Positions 25,366 to 33,736 of a DNA stretch of 64,000 bases are shown here, piece after piece. The stretch covers positions 1-64,000 of the forward strand of contig NZ_JALKBE010000005.1 of NCBI RefSeq assembly GCF_023015885.1, given 5' to 3'. This DNA comes from Aliiroseovarius sp. S1123. GTDB lineage: Bacteria > Pseudomonadota > Alphaproteobacteria > Rhodobacterales > Rhodobacteraceae. The notes beneath the pieces were generated by a model. The model was not told the origin of the DNA and did not search any database. It was given only the letters and a program-made list of their open reading frames with translations. Position 1 is the stretch's first letter. Every line of letters starts with the position of its first letter. The position numbers were made by a program, and so were the translations under genes.

Positions 25366-26019
25366 TTACTTCAGGTAGGCCAACAGCTTGTCGCGTGCCT
25401 CTTCGATATGGGTCAGTGTCAATTCGGCCGCTTTTTCTGCGTCCCCGGCCTCGCATGCTTCCTGAATCATCAGGTGGTCATGGTTGGCGCGGATCATGCC
25501 ATCATCCATCATGATGCGCGCCCGTAGATAGCGATCGATCCGGTTCAGGGCATTGTCGATGGCGGCCAGATGATATGTCAGTCCACTGGCGGCATAATGC
25601 GTCGCATGAAATTTCCGGTTCAGATCACCCCATTCCGAAGAATCGTTCGACGAGGCCAGTGCTTCATAGTGTCCGCGGGCAATGCGCAGCGTCTCGGCAT
25701 CCATCTGTGGAACGGCTTGCGCGATGACATGCGGTTCTAACAGGGCGCGGAAGTCAAAGATCTCGCGTACCTCGTCCTGCGATAGTGACGACACAACAGC
25801 CCCTTTATAGCGTTGGGACGTCACCAACCCGTGTTCTTCCAGCTTCAGGATGGCCTCGCGGACGGGGATGCGCGAGGTGTTGAACATCTTCGCAATCTCA
25901 TCCTGCCGCAGCGGAGTGCGGTCCTCCAGCTCACCCTCGACGATGGCCTGTTTCAATGCCTCGAAAATGATGGTGGTGGCTGATGCGGTCTTCGATACGT
26001 CTACGGATTTCAACTGCAT
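25366..26019 (-). CDS. GntR-family regulator (FadR/FCD type)
   Basis: A 217-residue protein with an N-terminal winged helix (about residues 10-75, with DEIAKMFNTSRIPVREAILKLEEHG) and a C-terminal all-helical FCD ligand domain with metal-site histidines (FHATHYAASG and NHDHLMIQEA regions). It is convergent with the phosphodiesterase/FAH pair, 28 bp apart, and is a candidate local repressor of the transport and catabolic genes. Ligands of this class are usually small carboxylates. Confidence 0.9.
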   Translation of the reverse strand: MQLKSVDVSKTASATTIIFEALKQAIVEGELEDRTPLRQDEIAKMFNTSRIPVREAILKLEEHGLVTSQRYKGAVVSSLSQDEVREIFDFRALLEPHVIAQAVPQMDAETLRIARGHYEALASSNDSSEWGDLNRKFHATHYAASGLTYHLAAIDNALNRIDRYLRARIMMDDGMIRANHDHLMIQEACEAGDAEKAAELTLTHIEEARDKLLAYLK

Positions 26020-26115
26020 TCAATGGTCTCCCTTATGGGCAGACTAACAACATCGCTGGGCAGGTTGAAGTATTTCAAACAAAGTGGTGAAACGCGTCGT
26101 GGCGGCGCCTAAAAT

Positions 26116-26607
26116 TCAGGTGTCTTGCCGCACGATGTTTGTCACCAACACATCTTTCACGCTCGGCCCCAAAATGGATTGCGCCACCTCAAGCAAGGCC
26201 TTGCGCAGAGGGTCCAAGCGGCTTGATTGCGTGAACACGCCGTCAAACCCACCCGTGTTGGCGTGGTTGAACATTACCTGAAGGAATTCGTCACGAAGCT
26301 TGGGTTCGCGTTGGTAAACCGTTTCACGCCCACCCAAATCGACCTCGATGTTCAGAGACATCACCACTAGGGACGCGATGTTTCCATCGGAAACGACGGG
26401 TACCACGAACTGGTTATTGATCTTCACGAACTCAGTATCGGTGGGCGTGCCCTCGGCCGTGTCTTCGTGTTCGTCCTTTGCGACAGTGTCTGTGTCACCG
26501 CAAGGATTCATCGCGACGGGTTCAGGTTCAGGCTGAAGCAACATGCCTGCCCCCGCGCCGACCCCAAGCCCGATCAGGGCGAGAATGATAGGGATGATTT
26601 TGCCCAT
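26116..26607 (-). CDS. fliL: Flagellar basal-body-associated protein FliL
   Basis: A 163-residue single-pass membrane protein: an N-terminal helix (residues 4-24), an acidic linker, then the FliL domain (FVKINNQFVVPVV to the C-terminal VKDVLVTNIVRQ). FliL sits around the MS-ring and stator and supports motor torque. It is the last gene of the leftward flagellar operon, 11 bp after flgH, and has an AGGGGG ribosome site. Confidence 0.85.
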   Translation of the reverse strand: MGKIIPIILALIGLGVGAGAGMLLQPEPEPVAMNPCGDTDTVAKDEHEDTAEGTPTDTEFVKINNQFVVPVVSDGNIASLVVMSLNIEVDLGGRETVYQREPKLRDEFLQVMFNHANTGGFDGVFTQSSRLDPLRKALLEVAQSILGPSVKDVLVTNIVRQDT

Positions 26608-26618
26608 CTTGACCCCCT

Positions 26619-27347
26619 TTAATACGGAAGAATGATGTCAGCGATTTGCTGACCATAGCGCGGTTGTTGAACGTCGGTGATCTGACCGCGACCGCCATAG
26701 GAAATGCGCGCTGAGGCGATCTTGTCATACGGGATCTCGTTCTGGCGCGAGATGTCTTCCGGTCGCACGAAGCCCGTGACGAGAAGCTCGCGCAGTTCGA
26801 AATTGACCCGAACCTCTTGCGTGCCCTGAATTTTCAACACGCCGTTGGGCAACGTCCCCACGACCGTCGCCGCTACGCGCAGTTCCAGTTTCTCGTTTCG
26901 TTTAACCGACCCATTGCCATTAAACGCACTGCTTGACGACATCCCGACCGCATTCGCCATCGAAGCACCCTCGGGCAGTCTGTTGTCGATGAACTGCGGT
27001 ATACCCATCAGGTTTGGAACGCCCATGTCATCGGAAGCGCCACGCGCGCGGGACGAGCTGTTCGAGAACTCGGCGCGATCATTGATCTCGATCACTACAG
27101 TCAGGATGTCACCCGAACCCTGAGCACGTCGATCGCCAAGCAGCGATTGGCGCCCGCCGCTCCACAGGGACGAACGGTCCACCGTTCCTTGCTGCGGAAT
27201 GTCCTGCGGCAGCGCCGAGGCTTGCATCGCCTGATGTTCCGCGCTCATTTCAACGGGGTTCAGCTCGGGGGCTTTGCCGACATTCTCCATGCGGGCACAG
27301 GCAGAGACTGATATGGACAAGATCAGGATGGGCAGGATCAAACGCAT
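26619..27347 (-). CDS. flgH: Flagellar L-ring lipoprotein FlgH
   Basis: A 242-residue outer-membrane lipoprotein with signal peptide and lipobox SVSAC (Cys at about residue 17). Family motifs include SLWSGGRQSLLGDRRAQGSGDILTV and the C-terminal VRPEDISRQNEIPYDKIASARISYGGRG. It builds the L-ring bushing of the rod. It lies 12 bp downstream of flgA. The P-ring gene flgI is not in this window. Confidence 0.93.
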   Translation of the reverse strand: MRLILPILILSISVSACARMENVGKAPELNPVEMSAEHQAMQASALPQDIPQQGTVDRSSLWSGGRQSLLGDRRAQGSGDILTVVIEINDRAEFSNSSSRARGASDDMGVPNLMGIPQFIDNRLPEGASMANAVGMSSSSAFNGNGSVKRNEKLELRVAATVVGTLPNGVLKIQGTQEVRVNFELRELLVTGFVRPEDISRQNEIPYDKIASARISYGGRGQITDVQQPRYGQQIADIILPY

Positions 27348-27359
27348 GGGTTTTCCTTG

Positions 27360-27794
27360 TCAAAATTGGGTGTGAGAATTCGAGACGATGACGTCGCCAT
27401 TGGGGGACACCGAACCGGTGATCGTGGTGCGTGATGACAGGTTCATCACCCGCACACGGTCCCCGACGGCGCCGCGGCCAAGGCTGCGCCCCTCGGCCAG
27501 GATGGTCATTGGTCCGGCGGTATAGATCAGGGTGACGATCTGGTTTCGGTCGATCAGTGCAGGTGGTCCGATGTCGTTCGGTAGGACGGGCCGACCAGCG
27601 TATAGCACCACGCGCGCCTCTTGCCCGATGACGTCCTCGAGCAACTGAAAACCACCCGGGATCTCGGCTTCGACCAACTTTACGTCCAGTGCCGAGACGA
27701 TCATGCCGGGCCGCAGGTTCTTGGCGGCGACAACGGTATCGGCGGCAGCCGGTACGGCGATCCCTATAAAAAGGAGTGTCAGAAACCGGTTCAT
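27360..27794 (-). CDS. flgA: Flagellar P-ring chaperone FlgA
   Basis: A 144-residue periplasmic protein with a signal peptide (MNRFLTLLFIGIAVPAAADT). The SAF-like FlgA domain shows LRPGMIVSALDVKLVEAEIP and a C-terminal GAVGDRVRVMNLSSRTTITGSV. It is shorter than enterobacterial FlgA (about 220), as usual in this group. It assists FlgI assembly into the P-ring. Its ATG overlaps the flgG stop (TGATG). Confidence 0.88.
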   Translation of the reverse strand: MNRFLTLLFIGIAVPAAADTVVAAKNLRPGMIVSALDVKLVEAEIPGGFQLLEDVIGQEARVVLYAGRPVLPNDIGPPALIDRNQIVTLIYTAGPMTILAEGRSLGRGAVGDRVRVMNLSSRTTITGSVSPNGDVIVSNSHTQF

Positions 27795-28579
27795 CAGCGC
27801 ACCTGTGTGGTTGCCGCAAGCATCTGGTCGGCTGCGGTGATGACTTTCGAGTTCAGCTCATAGCCGCGCTGTGCCGCGATCAGTTCGGTGATTTCGCGAA
27901 CGGCGTCGACCGAGCTGTTTTCCAGATAGCCCTGCCGAAGCGTCCCGCGCCCGTCCGTGCCGGGGGCCCCGACAAAGGCCGGGCCCGAGGCAGGCGTTTC
28001 GCGAAACAGGTTCGATCCAATCGCCTCGAGCCCCTTGTCGTTCGTGAAGCCGGCGAGGGTAAATGCGCCCATAAGTTCGGGTTCGATTGTGTTCTCGAAA
28101 TAGGCATAGACCTCGCCGTCTGCGTTGATCGAGATCTGGCGCGCGTCGCTGGGAATGGTGATTTCAGGCACGACGGGATAGCCGTCCGAGGTCACGATCA
28201 AGCCGTCGCCAGACAGTTTCAGCCCGCCGTCCCGCGTATAGCCTGACGCGCCCGAGGGTAGCGTGACTTCCAGATATCCGCGTCCTTCGATCGCCAGATC
28301 CAGATCGCCATTGGTCTGCGCCAGTGTGCCCTGCTGCACCATCATCGTAACCGAGGTTGGGCGCACCCCAAGGCCCAGCTGGACGCCGGTGGGCAGAACC
28401 GTCCCGTCCGCAGCATTGATCGTGCCCGCCCGCGTGGCCTGTTGATAATGCAGGTCTGCGAACTCGGCCCGGCGGGCGTTGTAGCCCGTGGTCGACATGT
28501 TCGCGAGGTTGTTCGAGATCGTTTCGACCCGCATTTGCTGGGCCAACATCCCGGTTGCTGCAATGTTCAGTGCGCGCAT
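27794..28579 (-). CDS. flgG: Flagellar distal rod protein FlgG
   Basis: A 261-residue rod protein, the normal FlgG length. The N-terminal heptad segment MRALNIAATGMLAQQMRVET with NNLANMSTTGYNARR and the C-terminal EVNSSVDAVREITELIAAQRGYELNSK-type segment (QGYLENSSVDAVREI here) are the flagellar rod/hook signatures. It lies 9 bp after flgF. Confidence 0.95.
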   Translation of the reverse strand: MRALNIAATGMLAQQMRVETISNNLANMSTTGYNARRAEFADLHYQQATRAGTINAADGTVLPTGVQLGLGVRPTSVTMMVQQGTLAQTNGDLDLAIEGRGYLEVTLPSGASGYTRDGGLKLSGDGLIVTSDGYPVVPEITIPSDARQISINADGEVYAYFENTIEPELMGAFTLAGFTNDKGLEAIGSNLFRETPASGPAFVGAPGTDGRGTLRQGYLENSSVDAVREITELIAAQRGYELNSKVITAADQMLAATTQVR

Positions 28580-28588
28580 TTAAGCCTC

Positions 28589-29311
28589 CTATTGTCCGAT
28601 GACCGTTTTGGTGACCGAGCGGATGCGTTCATCCTCTTTTTCCATGAATTTCTGACCCAGCTCATAGCTGCGCTGGACTTCGATCATGCGGGCGATTTCG
28701 GCGATGGGATCGACGTTGGACCCTTCGACAAATCCTTGCAGTATCGAGGCTTCGGTCAGGGCGGGTTCGACACCGCCGGGCGCTTCGAACCGGACGCCGT
28801 CGCGGTGCTGCAGGTCGTTTTGATCCACCGGGGTAAACAGCCCGATCAGGGCCAGCGCCCGGCCATCAGCCGACAGTGTCCCATCTGCGGCCATCGATAC
28901 GGCTTTCGCATCCGGGGGGATAAACACGGGCGATCCGCCACCGTCCAACAGGCGATAGCCGTCAGGGGTCACGAGCTCGCCCTCGGCAGAGGGCGTGAAG
29001 GCACCCGCGCGGGTCAGAAACTGGCCGGTCGGCCCGTCCAGAAGAAAGAACCCATCGCCTTCGATGGCAAAGTCGAACGTGCCGCCGGTTTGGGTCAGCG
29101 CCCCTTGTTCCAAATTCAGCGCGCGCGTGTTGGCTGTCGCCATGGATAACGAGGGGTCGTCCCGGTCAAGTGCATGAATATACTCAGAAAAAATCACGCC
29201 CTCGCGCCGGAATCCGGTGGTCGAGGCGTTGGCAATGTTGTTGGCGATGCTCTGCATTTCGCGCATCAAGCCGGATTGCCGTGTCAGGGATGTATAGCCG
29301 ATATTGTCCAT
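28589..29311 (-). CDS. flgF: Flagellar proximal rod protein FlgF
   Basis: A 240-residue rod protein with N-terminal MDNIGYTSLTRQSGLMREMQ, NNIANASTTGFRREG and C-terminal SNVDPIAEIARMIEVQRSYELGQ. The start at 29311 is chosen because GGAGG lies 5 nt upstream; a TTG at 29326 would add five residues and would overlap fliQ. It is 1 bp from the end of fliQ. Confidence 0.93.
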   Translation of the reverse strand: MDNIGYTSLTRQSGLMREMQSIANNIANASTTGFRREGVIFSEYIHALDRDDPSLSMATANTRALNLEQGALTQTGGTFDFAIEGDGFFLLDGPTGQFLTRAGAFTPSAEGELVTPDGYRLLDGGGSPVFIPPDAKAVSMAADGTLSADGRALALIGLFTPVDQNDLQHRDGVRFEAPGGVEPALTEASILQGFVEGSNVDPIAEIARMIEVQRSYELGQKFMEKEDERIRSVTKTVIGQ

Positions 29312-29312
29312 C

Positions 29313-29579
29313 TCAGCCTCCTGCAATCAAGGGAACGACACGCAGCTGGAAGAAGCTGACCAGCGTTTCGGTCATGAAGCCCATGCTGCCCCAGAAGACG
29401 ACCAGAATGGCCACCAGCTTGGGCACGAAGGTCAGGGTCATTTCCTGGATCGAGGTCAGTGCTTGGAACAGACCAACGATCAGACCCGCGATCAACGCGA
29501 CCGACAGGATGGGCAGCGAGATCAAGACCGCATCCCAAAGCCCCGCGCGCAGCGTGTCATAAAAGATAATCTCGTCCAT
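29313..29579 (-). CDS. fliQ: Flagellar export-gate protein FliQ
   Basis: An 88-residue protein with two membrane helices and the FliQ pattern AGLIVGLFQALTSIQEMTLTFVPKL. It is part of the FliPQR export gate of the flagellar type III apparatus. FliP and FliR are not encoded nearby. Its start overlaps the fliE stop by 1 bp. Confidence 0.93.
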   Translation of the reverse strand: MDEIIFYDTLRAGLWDAVLISLPILSVALIAGLIVGLFQALTSIQEMTLTFVPKLVAILVVFWGSMGFMTETLVSFFQLRVVPLIAGG

Positions 29580-29869
29580 CAGACCGGCATCCTTAGGATT
29601 TCCTGATAGGCTTCGACCACCTTGTCGCGGACGGTCACCGCGGTCTCGACAGCCAGCTCGGTCTGGGCCAGTGCCTGTACCAACGCATGCGGATCTGCAT
29701 CGCCAGACAGCGCCGCCATCGCGGTGCGCTCGCCGTTTTGTACGGTCTGGGCGAAGTCCTGCGCGACACTCGCGAAGCCGTTCACTTTTTGTTCATTATT
29801 TGCCGTCGGCTGAGCCGCCTGACGCGAAGCCGCATATTGCTGTGACGCAAGTGTTGCACGAATATCCAT
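29579..29869 (-). CDS. fliE: Flagellar hook-basal body complex protein FliE
   Basis: A 96-residue protein with the FliE C-terminal signature ALAQTELAVETAVTVRDKVVEAYQEILRMPV. It joins the MS-ring to the rod. It lies 11 bp after flgC and is coupled to fliQ. Confidence 0.93.
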   Translation of the reverse strand: MDIRATLASQQYAASRQAAQPTANNEQKVNGFASVAQDFAQTVQNGERTAMAALSGDADPHALVQALAQTELAVETAVTVRDKVVEAYQEILRMPV

Positions 29870-29880
29870 AATCTATCCTC

Positions 29881-30273
29881 CTACCGGCGCAGCAATTCCA
29901 GAAGCCCGCGCGACATCTGGCGCGACTGGTCGAACATTTTCAGGTTGGCCTCATAGCTCCGCTGGGCCTCGCGGGCGTCCGCGATCTCGATCACCAGATC
30001 CACGTTGGAGCCCTGATAGTGACCGCTTTCATCAGCAAGCGGATGTGATGGGTCATAGATGCTGGGCAGGGCGGACTTGTCCAACTGGACGCGTCCCGTT
30101 TCCACCAGCCCAGTGGCGCGCCCACCTTCAAGGGCGGCCTGAAAACTGACCATCTTTCTGCGATAGCCGGGCGTGTCCACATTGGCGATGTTCTCGGACA
30201 CATGGCGCAGGCGGTTGGCCTGGCTTTTCATGCCTGACGCGGCTGCGGTGACCGAATTGCGAAGATCACTCAT
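29881..30273 (-). CDS. flgC: Flagellar rod protein FlgC
   Basis: A 130-residue proximal rod protein with the N-terminal SGMKSQANRLRHVSENIANVDTPGYRRK motif and C-terminal GSNVDLVIEIADAREAQRSYEANLKMFD. It starts 6 bp after flgB. Confidence 0.94.
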   Translation of the reverse strand: MSDLRNSVTAAASGMKSQANRLRHVSENIANVDTPGYRRKMVSFQAALEGGRATGLVETGRVQLDKSALPSIYDPSHPLADESGHYQGSNVDLVIEIADAREAQRSYEANLKMFDQSRQMSRGLLELLRR

Positions 30274-30279
30274 GGCCTG

Positions 30280-30672
30280 TTACCTCCGCCCCAGTGAGCT
30301 GCGCACAATGCCCAGCGTGGATTTGTAAACAGCCAGTGCCATGTCGTGATCCCGCTTGGCTTCGGCGGCCATCATCATCTCGGTCTCAAGCGAGACAGAG
30401 TTCCCATTGGGCGAAGTCGCACCAGCGCGGTAAACGACATTGGATTCTGCGGGTGCTGATGTTGCCGAATTTGCCCCGAAATGCCCACTGCGCGTTGCAC
30501 GCATCTGGTCGGGCCGGTCGGGCTGATACGTCTCGGCAAACGAGGCGACATCGCGGGCGCGATACCCCGGCGTATCCGCATTCGCCACGTTCTGCGCGAT
30601 GACGGACTGCCGTGCCGCAGCATGGAGCGCAAGGTCGTTTGCCTTGGCAAAAATACTCAGTTTTTCAAACAT
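30280..30672 (-). CDS. flgB: Flagellar rod protein FlgB
   Basis: A 130-residue rod protein starting MFEKLSIFAKANDLALHAAA with QNVANADTPGYRARD. The start at 30672 has a GAGGGAG ribosome site; the open frame continues to 31092 but that part lies antisense to fliI and has no family similarity. It is the first gene of the leftward operon flgB-flgC-fliE-fliQ-flgF-flgG-flgA-flgH-fliL, divergent from fliI. Confidence 0.93.
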   Translation of the reverse strand: MFEKLSIFAKANDLALHAAARQSVIAQNVANADTPGYRARDVASFAETYQPDRPDQMRATRSGHFGANSATSAPAESNVVYRAGATSPNGNSVSLETEMMMAAEAKRDHDMALAVYKSTLGIVRSSLGRR

Positions 30673-30759
30673 CGGGGCTTCTCCCTCGATTGGCTTCAAC
30701 CAAGGCTTAACCCTGATTCCTTTATAAACAGTTTCAACGAAAATTTTAGGAGAATGCCG
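30673..30759. promoter_or_regulatory. Divergent flagellar control region (flgB / fliI)
   Basis: The 87-bp gap must carry promoters for both flagellar transcripts. TTAACCCT at about 30707-30714 resembles a CtrA half-site (TTAACCAT), but the paired TTAA is not at the right distance, so I regard it only as a hint. AGGAG at 30748-30752 is the fliI ribosome site. Confidence 0.4.
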
Positions 30760-32085
30760 ATGCACAATGTTGGGTTCGAGCAGGTGTCTGCAGCGGTGAC
30801 ATCGTTGCAAGTCGTTCGACATATCGGGCGCGTGACTCACATTCGGCAAGGTATGGTCGAGGTGTCTGGGCTTGCAAAAATCGCCGCGCAAGCGGATCTG
30901 GTGCAAATCCAACCGCGGAAGGGAGCCCCCCGCATGGGCGAGGTTCTGGGGTTGTCGGGTGGGAACATTTCGGTTCTGCCAGATGGGGACTGCACGGGGC
31001 TTCAGATTGGGGACGAGGTCGTGTTGCTGGGCGGAACCAGTATCGCCCCGGATGACAGCTGGATTGGACGTGTTGTGGATCCGTTGGGGCAAAGTCTGGA
31101 TGGACAGCCGATCCTGCAGGGAACGCAGGCGCGCGCATTAAAGGGCGAGGTGCCGAACCCGACCGCGCGCCGTCCCTTGGGTGATCGGCTTGAGACCGGA
31201 ATGACCGTGTTCAACACCTTTCTTCCGATTGTTTCCGGGCAGCGGATCGGGCTTTTTGCAGGTTCTGGTGTAGGGAAATCAACATTGCTGGCGAAACTGG
31301 CACGCGGCGTACACGCCGATGTGGTCGTGATTGCGTTGATTGGCGAGCGCGGGCGCGAGGTGCGTGAGTTTGTTGAACGTGTCTTGGGCGAGCAAGGGAT
31401 GAAACGTGCCGTTGTCGTTGCTGCGACATCGGACCAATCACCGATGATGCGACGCCGGTGTGCGTGGATGGCGATGTCTGTTGCCGAGCACTTCCGGGAT
31501 ATGGGGCGACAGGTGTTGTTTCTGGCCGACAGCATCACGCGGTTTGCCGAGGCGCATCGCGAGATTGCGCTTGCCTCGGGTGAGAACGGAAATCTACGTG
31601 GCTTTCCCCCATCCACAACGCAGCAAATCACGTCGCTTTGTGAACGGGCCGGCCCTGGCGTCGATCAGAGCGGCGACATCACGGCCGTATTCTCGGTTCT
31701 CGTGGCAGGGTCAGATATGGAAGAACCTGTGGCGGACATCCTGCGCGGGGTTCTGGATGGTCATGTCGTGTTGGATCGAAAGATCGCGGAACGCGGACGG
31801 TTCCCGGCGATTGATGTGCTGCGGTCGGTGTCGCGCGCGCTGCCCGAGGCAGCTTCGGACGATGAGAACGCCCTTATTCTCGCAGGGCGCCAGCTGTTGG
31901 GATTGTACGATCGGTCCGAAATGATGATCCAGGCTGGGCTTTATTCCGCAGGATCGGATGCGATGCTTGATCATGCGGTTGAGGCTTGGCCAAAGATCGA
32001 GGGCTTCTTGGCAGCGCCTGAGGTGGTGGACACGCGTTCCAGCTTCGATCGGCTGGCGGAGTGCATGGCAAGAAGTGCGGGCTAG
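30760..32085 (+). CDS. fliI: Flagellum-specific export ATPase FliI
   Basis: A 441-residue F1-beta-like ATPase that energises flagellar type III export. Walker A GSGVGKST is at about residues 168-175, followed by VIALIGERGREVREFVE and the Walker B region VLFLADSITRFAEAHREIAL. The start at 30760 lies 7 nt after AGGAG; an ATG two codons earlier is too close to it. It converges with the DUF1217 gene, 2 bp apart. The regulator FliH is not visible here. Confidence 0.95.
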   Translation: MHNVGFEQVSAAVTSLQVVRHIGRVTHIRQGMVEVSGLAKIAAQADLVQIQPRKGAPRMGEVLGLSGGNISVLPDGDCTGLQIGDEVVLLGGTSIAPDDSWIGRVVDPLGQSLDGQPILQGTQARALKGEVPNPTARRPLGDRLETGMTVFNTFLPIVSGQRIGLFAGSGVGKSTLLAKLARGVHADVVVIALIGERGREVREFVERVLGEQGMKRAVVVAATSDQSPMMRRRCAWMAMSVAEHFRDMGRQVLFLADSITRFAEAHREIALASGENGNLRGFPPSTTQQITSLCERAGPGVDQSGDITAVFSVLVAGSDMEEPVADILRGVLDGHVVLDRKIAERGRFPAIDVLRSVSRALPEAASDDENALILAGRQLLGLYDRSEMMIQAGLYSAGSDAMLDHAVEAWPKIEGFLAAPEVVDTRSSFDRLAECMARSAG

Positions 32086-32087
32086 CG

Positions 32088-32882
32088 TCAAACGTTCTGC
32101 AGCAATGTCAGAGCGATCGAGTTCGAACTCAACGCTGCTGTTCCCTGTGCGATCTGAGAACGTGCAAGAAACAGGCGGGTCAGTTCGTCCAGCTGTTCCG
32201 GATCCGAAAACTGGTCAATTGTAGACGACCCGAAATAGCGTTCGGACTTCTGCTGAAAGACCTCAAGTTGCTTGTCGATGTCGATGGTCCCGAAAGAAGA
32301 TGGAAGTCCCAGAGCGGTTTCGAATACCTGGCGCAAAGGCGGGTTGCCCATGACCGAGTACCATTTGCCTGCATCAGATGTAGATTTGCCAATTATATTT
32401 CCAAGATCGCGTTCAAGGCTCATCGCAAGGCGCATGTCCTGATCTTGGTTTCCAACCGCAACTTCGAACTGTCGTTCTTTGTACGCCGCAACGGTCTTCG
32501 TGCCGAAGTCCGAGATCTGGGTCCGTGGTATGTTGTAATCCCCGAACCCGAAATCGCGGGCCATTTCAAAGTAACGTTGGTCAGAAAGTTTGTTGGCCAA
32601 TGCGTCAGCGCTTAGCGTTCCGTCTTCCAGGACCTTGCGGATGAAATAGGTGTTATTGATATCGTCGCTCAGCCCATAAGCCCCAAGCGCGACGGAGAGC
32701 AGTCGGCGATCGCTTACCAATTGCTCGGCTGTTGTGATGCCCCCGATATTGTCTTGGAAATACTGCACGTCGCGTTGAAGGACCGCGCCGCTCTCGAACG
32801 CGGCTTGCTGCACATCTTTCGTGCGCTGCAAGAAAGCCCAACCGGCCGCGCCGCTGAACGGTATGACCGGTTGATAGCTCAT
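32088..32882 (-). CDS. DUF1217 flagellar-cluster protein
   Basis: A 264-residue helical protein starting MSYQPVIPFSGAAGWAFLQRT, matching the DUF1217 pattern found in flagellar clusters of alphaproteobacteria. Internal LSVALGAYGLSDDINNTYFIRKVLEDG and FEMARDFGFGD are typical repeat-like units. The biochemical role is not known; a part in flagellar assembly is inferred from its coupling (ATGA) to flbT. Confidence 0.82.
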   Translation of the reverse strand: MSYQPVIPFSGAAGWAFLQRTKDVQQAAFESGAVLQRDVQYFQDNIGGITTAEQLVSDRRLLSVALGAYGLSDDINNTYFIRKVLEDGTLSADALANKLSDQRYFEMARDFGFGDYNIPRTQISDFGTKTVAAYKERQFEVAVGNQDQDMRLAMSLERDLGNIIGKSTSDAGKWYSVMGNPPLRQVFETALGLPSSFGTIDIDKQLEVFQQKSERYFGSSTIDQFSDPEQLDELTRLFLARSQIAQGTAALSSNSIALTLLQNV

Positions 32883-33283
32883 GCGAACCGCGCCGAAAGA
32901 AGGCGCTCTTCACGTGGCAACAAGGATCTGAGTTGTTTGAGCGCCTGATAGAACTGGTCGTCAAGAACCGCACCGGTGGCAGTGCTTAGAATCGAGCGGC
33001 TGTCGGGGTCAGTCAGCACCTGGCTCAGCTGTTCAATTCCACGCAGCAGTTGGAGCTGTCCGTCATCTTTCTTGGCGTCTCCTGACAAGATCAGTTGTGC
33101 AATATAGCAGACCCGTCGGACAGGCGTGTTGACTTCCTCAGGGTGGATCGCATCTTTCAGGCGCAGGATGTTAGCATTTGGCGTAACGACGGAAAGTCGC
33201 GATCTTCGGTCGCCATTTTCAATCACGGCACCGTTGATCAACACACGTTCTTTCGGGCTGAGTTTAAGGACCAATCCGCTCAT
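32879..33283 (-). CDS. flbT: Flagellin synthesis repressor FlbT
   Basis: A 134-residue protein with the FlbT pattern LVLKLSPKERVLINGAVIENGDRRSRL at the N-terminus. In Caulobacter FlbT acts on flagellin mRNA 5' leaders, coupling flagellin translation to hook completion. It overlaps both neighbours by 4 bp and is read in the same direction as flagellin, downstream of it. Confidence 0.92.
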   Translation of the reverse strand: MSGLVLKLSPKERVLINGAVIENGDRRSRLSVVTPNANILRLKDAIHPEEVNTPVRRVCYIAQLILSGDAKKDDGQLQLLRGIEQLSQVLTDPDSRSILSTATGAVLDDQFYQALKQLRSLLPREERLLSARFA

Positions 33284-33657
33284 GTTGCTACTCCTGTCTG
33301 GCGCAGACCGCGCATGATGGCGGTGTTGATTTCGACAAGCGCACTGACCTCATCAGGGTCCTTCAGAACTTTGCGCGAATGCTGATTGGTGAATTCATAG
33401 AGATAGAAAATGCGGGCGCGCAGATCGGCGGGCAGGCCGTTGTCGTCGGCGGCCACGTCGGCGGCCAGCAAAGTCCAAAGCTGTCGATTTTCGTGAATGG
33501 CTTGCGCCAGTTGCCCAAATTCGCTGCGGCCTTTCTCTGCCGAGGATTTCAGGCGGTGTGTAATACGGGCAAAAGCCTCGTATTCGATACCGCGCGGTGT
33601 GCGAACGGTGTGTTGAGTTGCCGCATAAGCCGTTTTGGTCATGTTCATAGCGGTCAC
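33280..33657 (-). CDS. flaF: Flagellin secretion/regulatory protein FlaF
   Basis: A protein of about 125 residues with the FlaF pattern AYAATQHTVRTPRGIEYEAFARITHRLKSS and LYEFTNQHSRKVL. FlaF is needed for flagellin secretion and works with FlbT. I prefer the GTG at 33657 because GGAAGGA lies 6 nt upstream; ATG at 33648 (MNMTKTAY) is the alternative. Confidence 0.88.
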   Translation of the reverse strand: MTAMNMTKTAYAATQHTVRTPRGIEYEAFARITHRLKSSAEKGRSEFGQLAQAIHENRQLWTLLAADVAADDNGLPADLRARIFYLYEFTNQHSRKVLKDPDEVSALVEINTAIMRGLRQTGVAT

Positions 33658-33703
33658 AGGATGTCCTTCCGGAAACAATAGTGGTCATGTGAAAAGGGAG
33701 TGC

Positions 33704-33724
33704 GGGACGCCATTTTGGCGCCCC
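33704..33724 (-). terminator. Stem-loop between flagellin and flaF
   Basis: GGGGCGCC and GGCGTCCC (minus strand) pair across a 5-nt loop directly after the flagellin stop. There is no immediate T-run, so it may be a partial terminator or 3' stabiliser for the abundant flagellin message. Confidence 0.5.
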
Positions 33725-33736
33725 ACGGTCAGCCCT

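Noticed and set aside
30700-30725. CtrA binding site in the flgB-fliI gap
   Set aside because: Only the TTAACC half is present; the second TTAA at the required spacing is missing.
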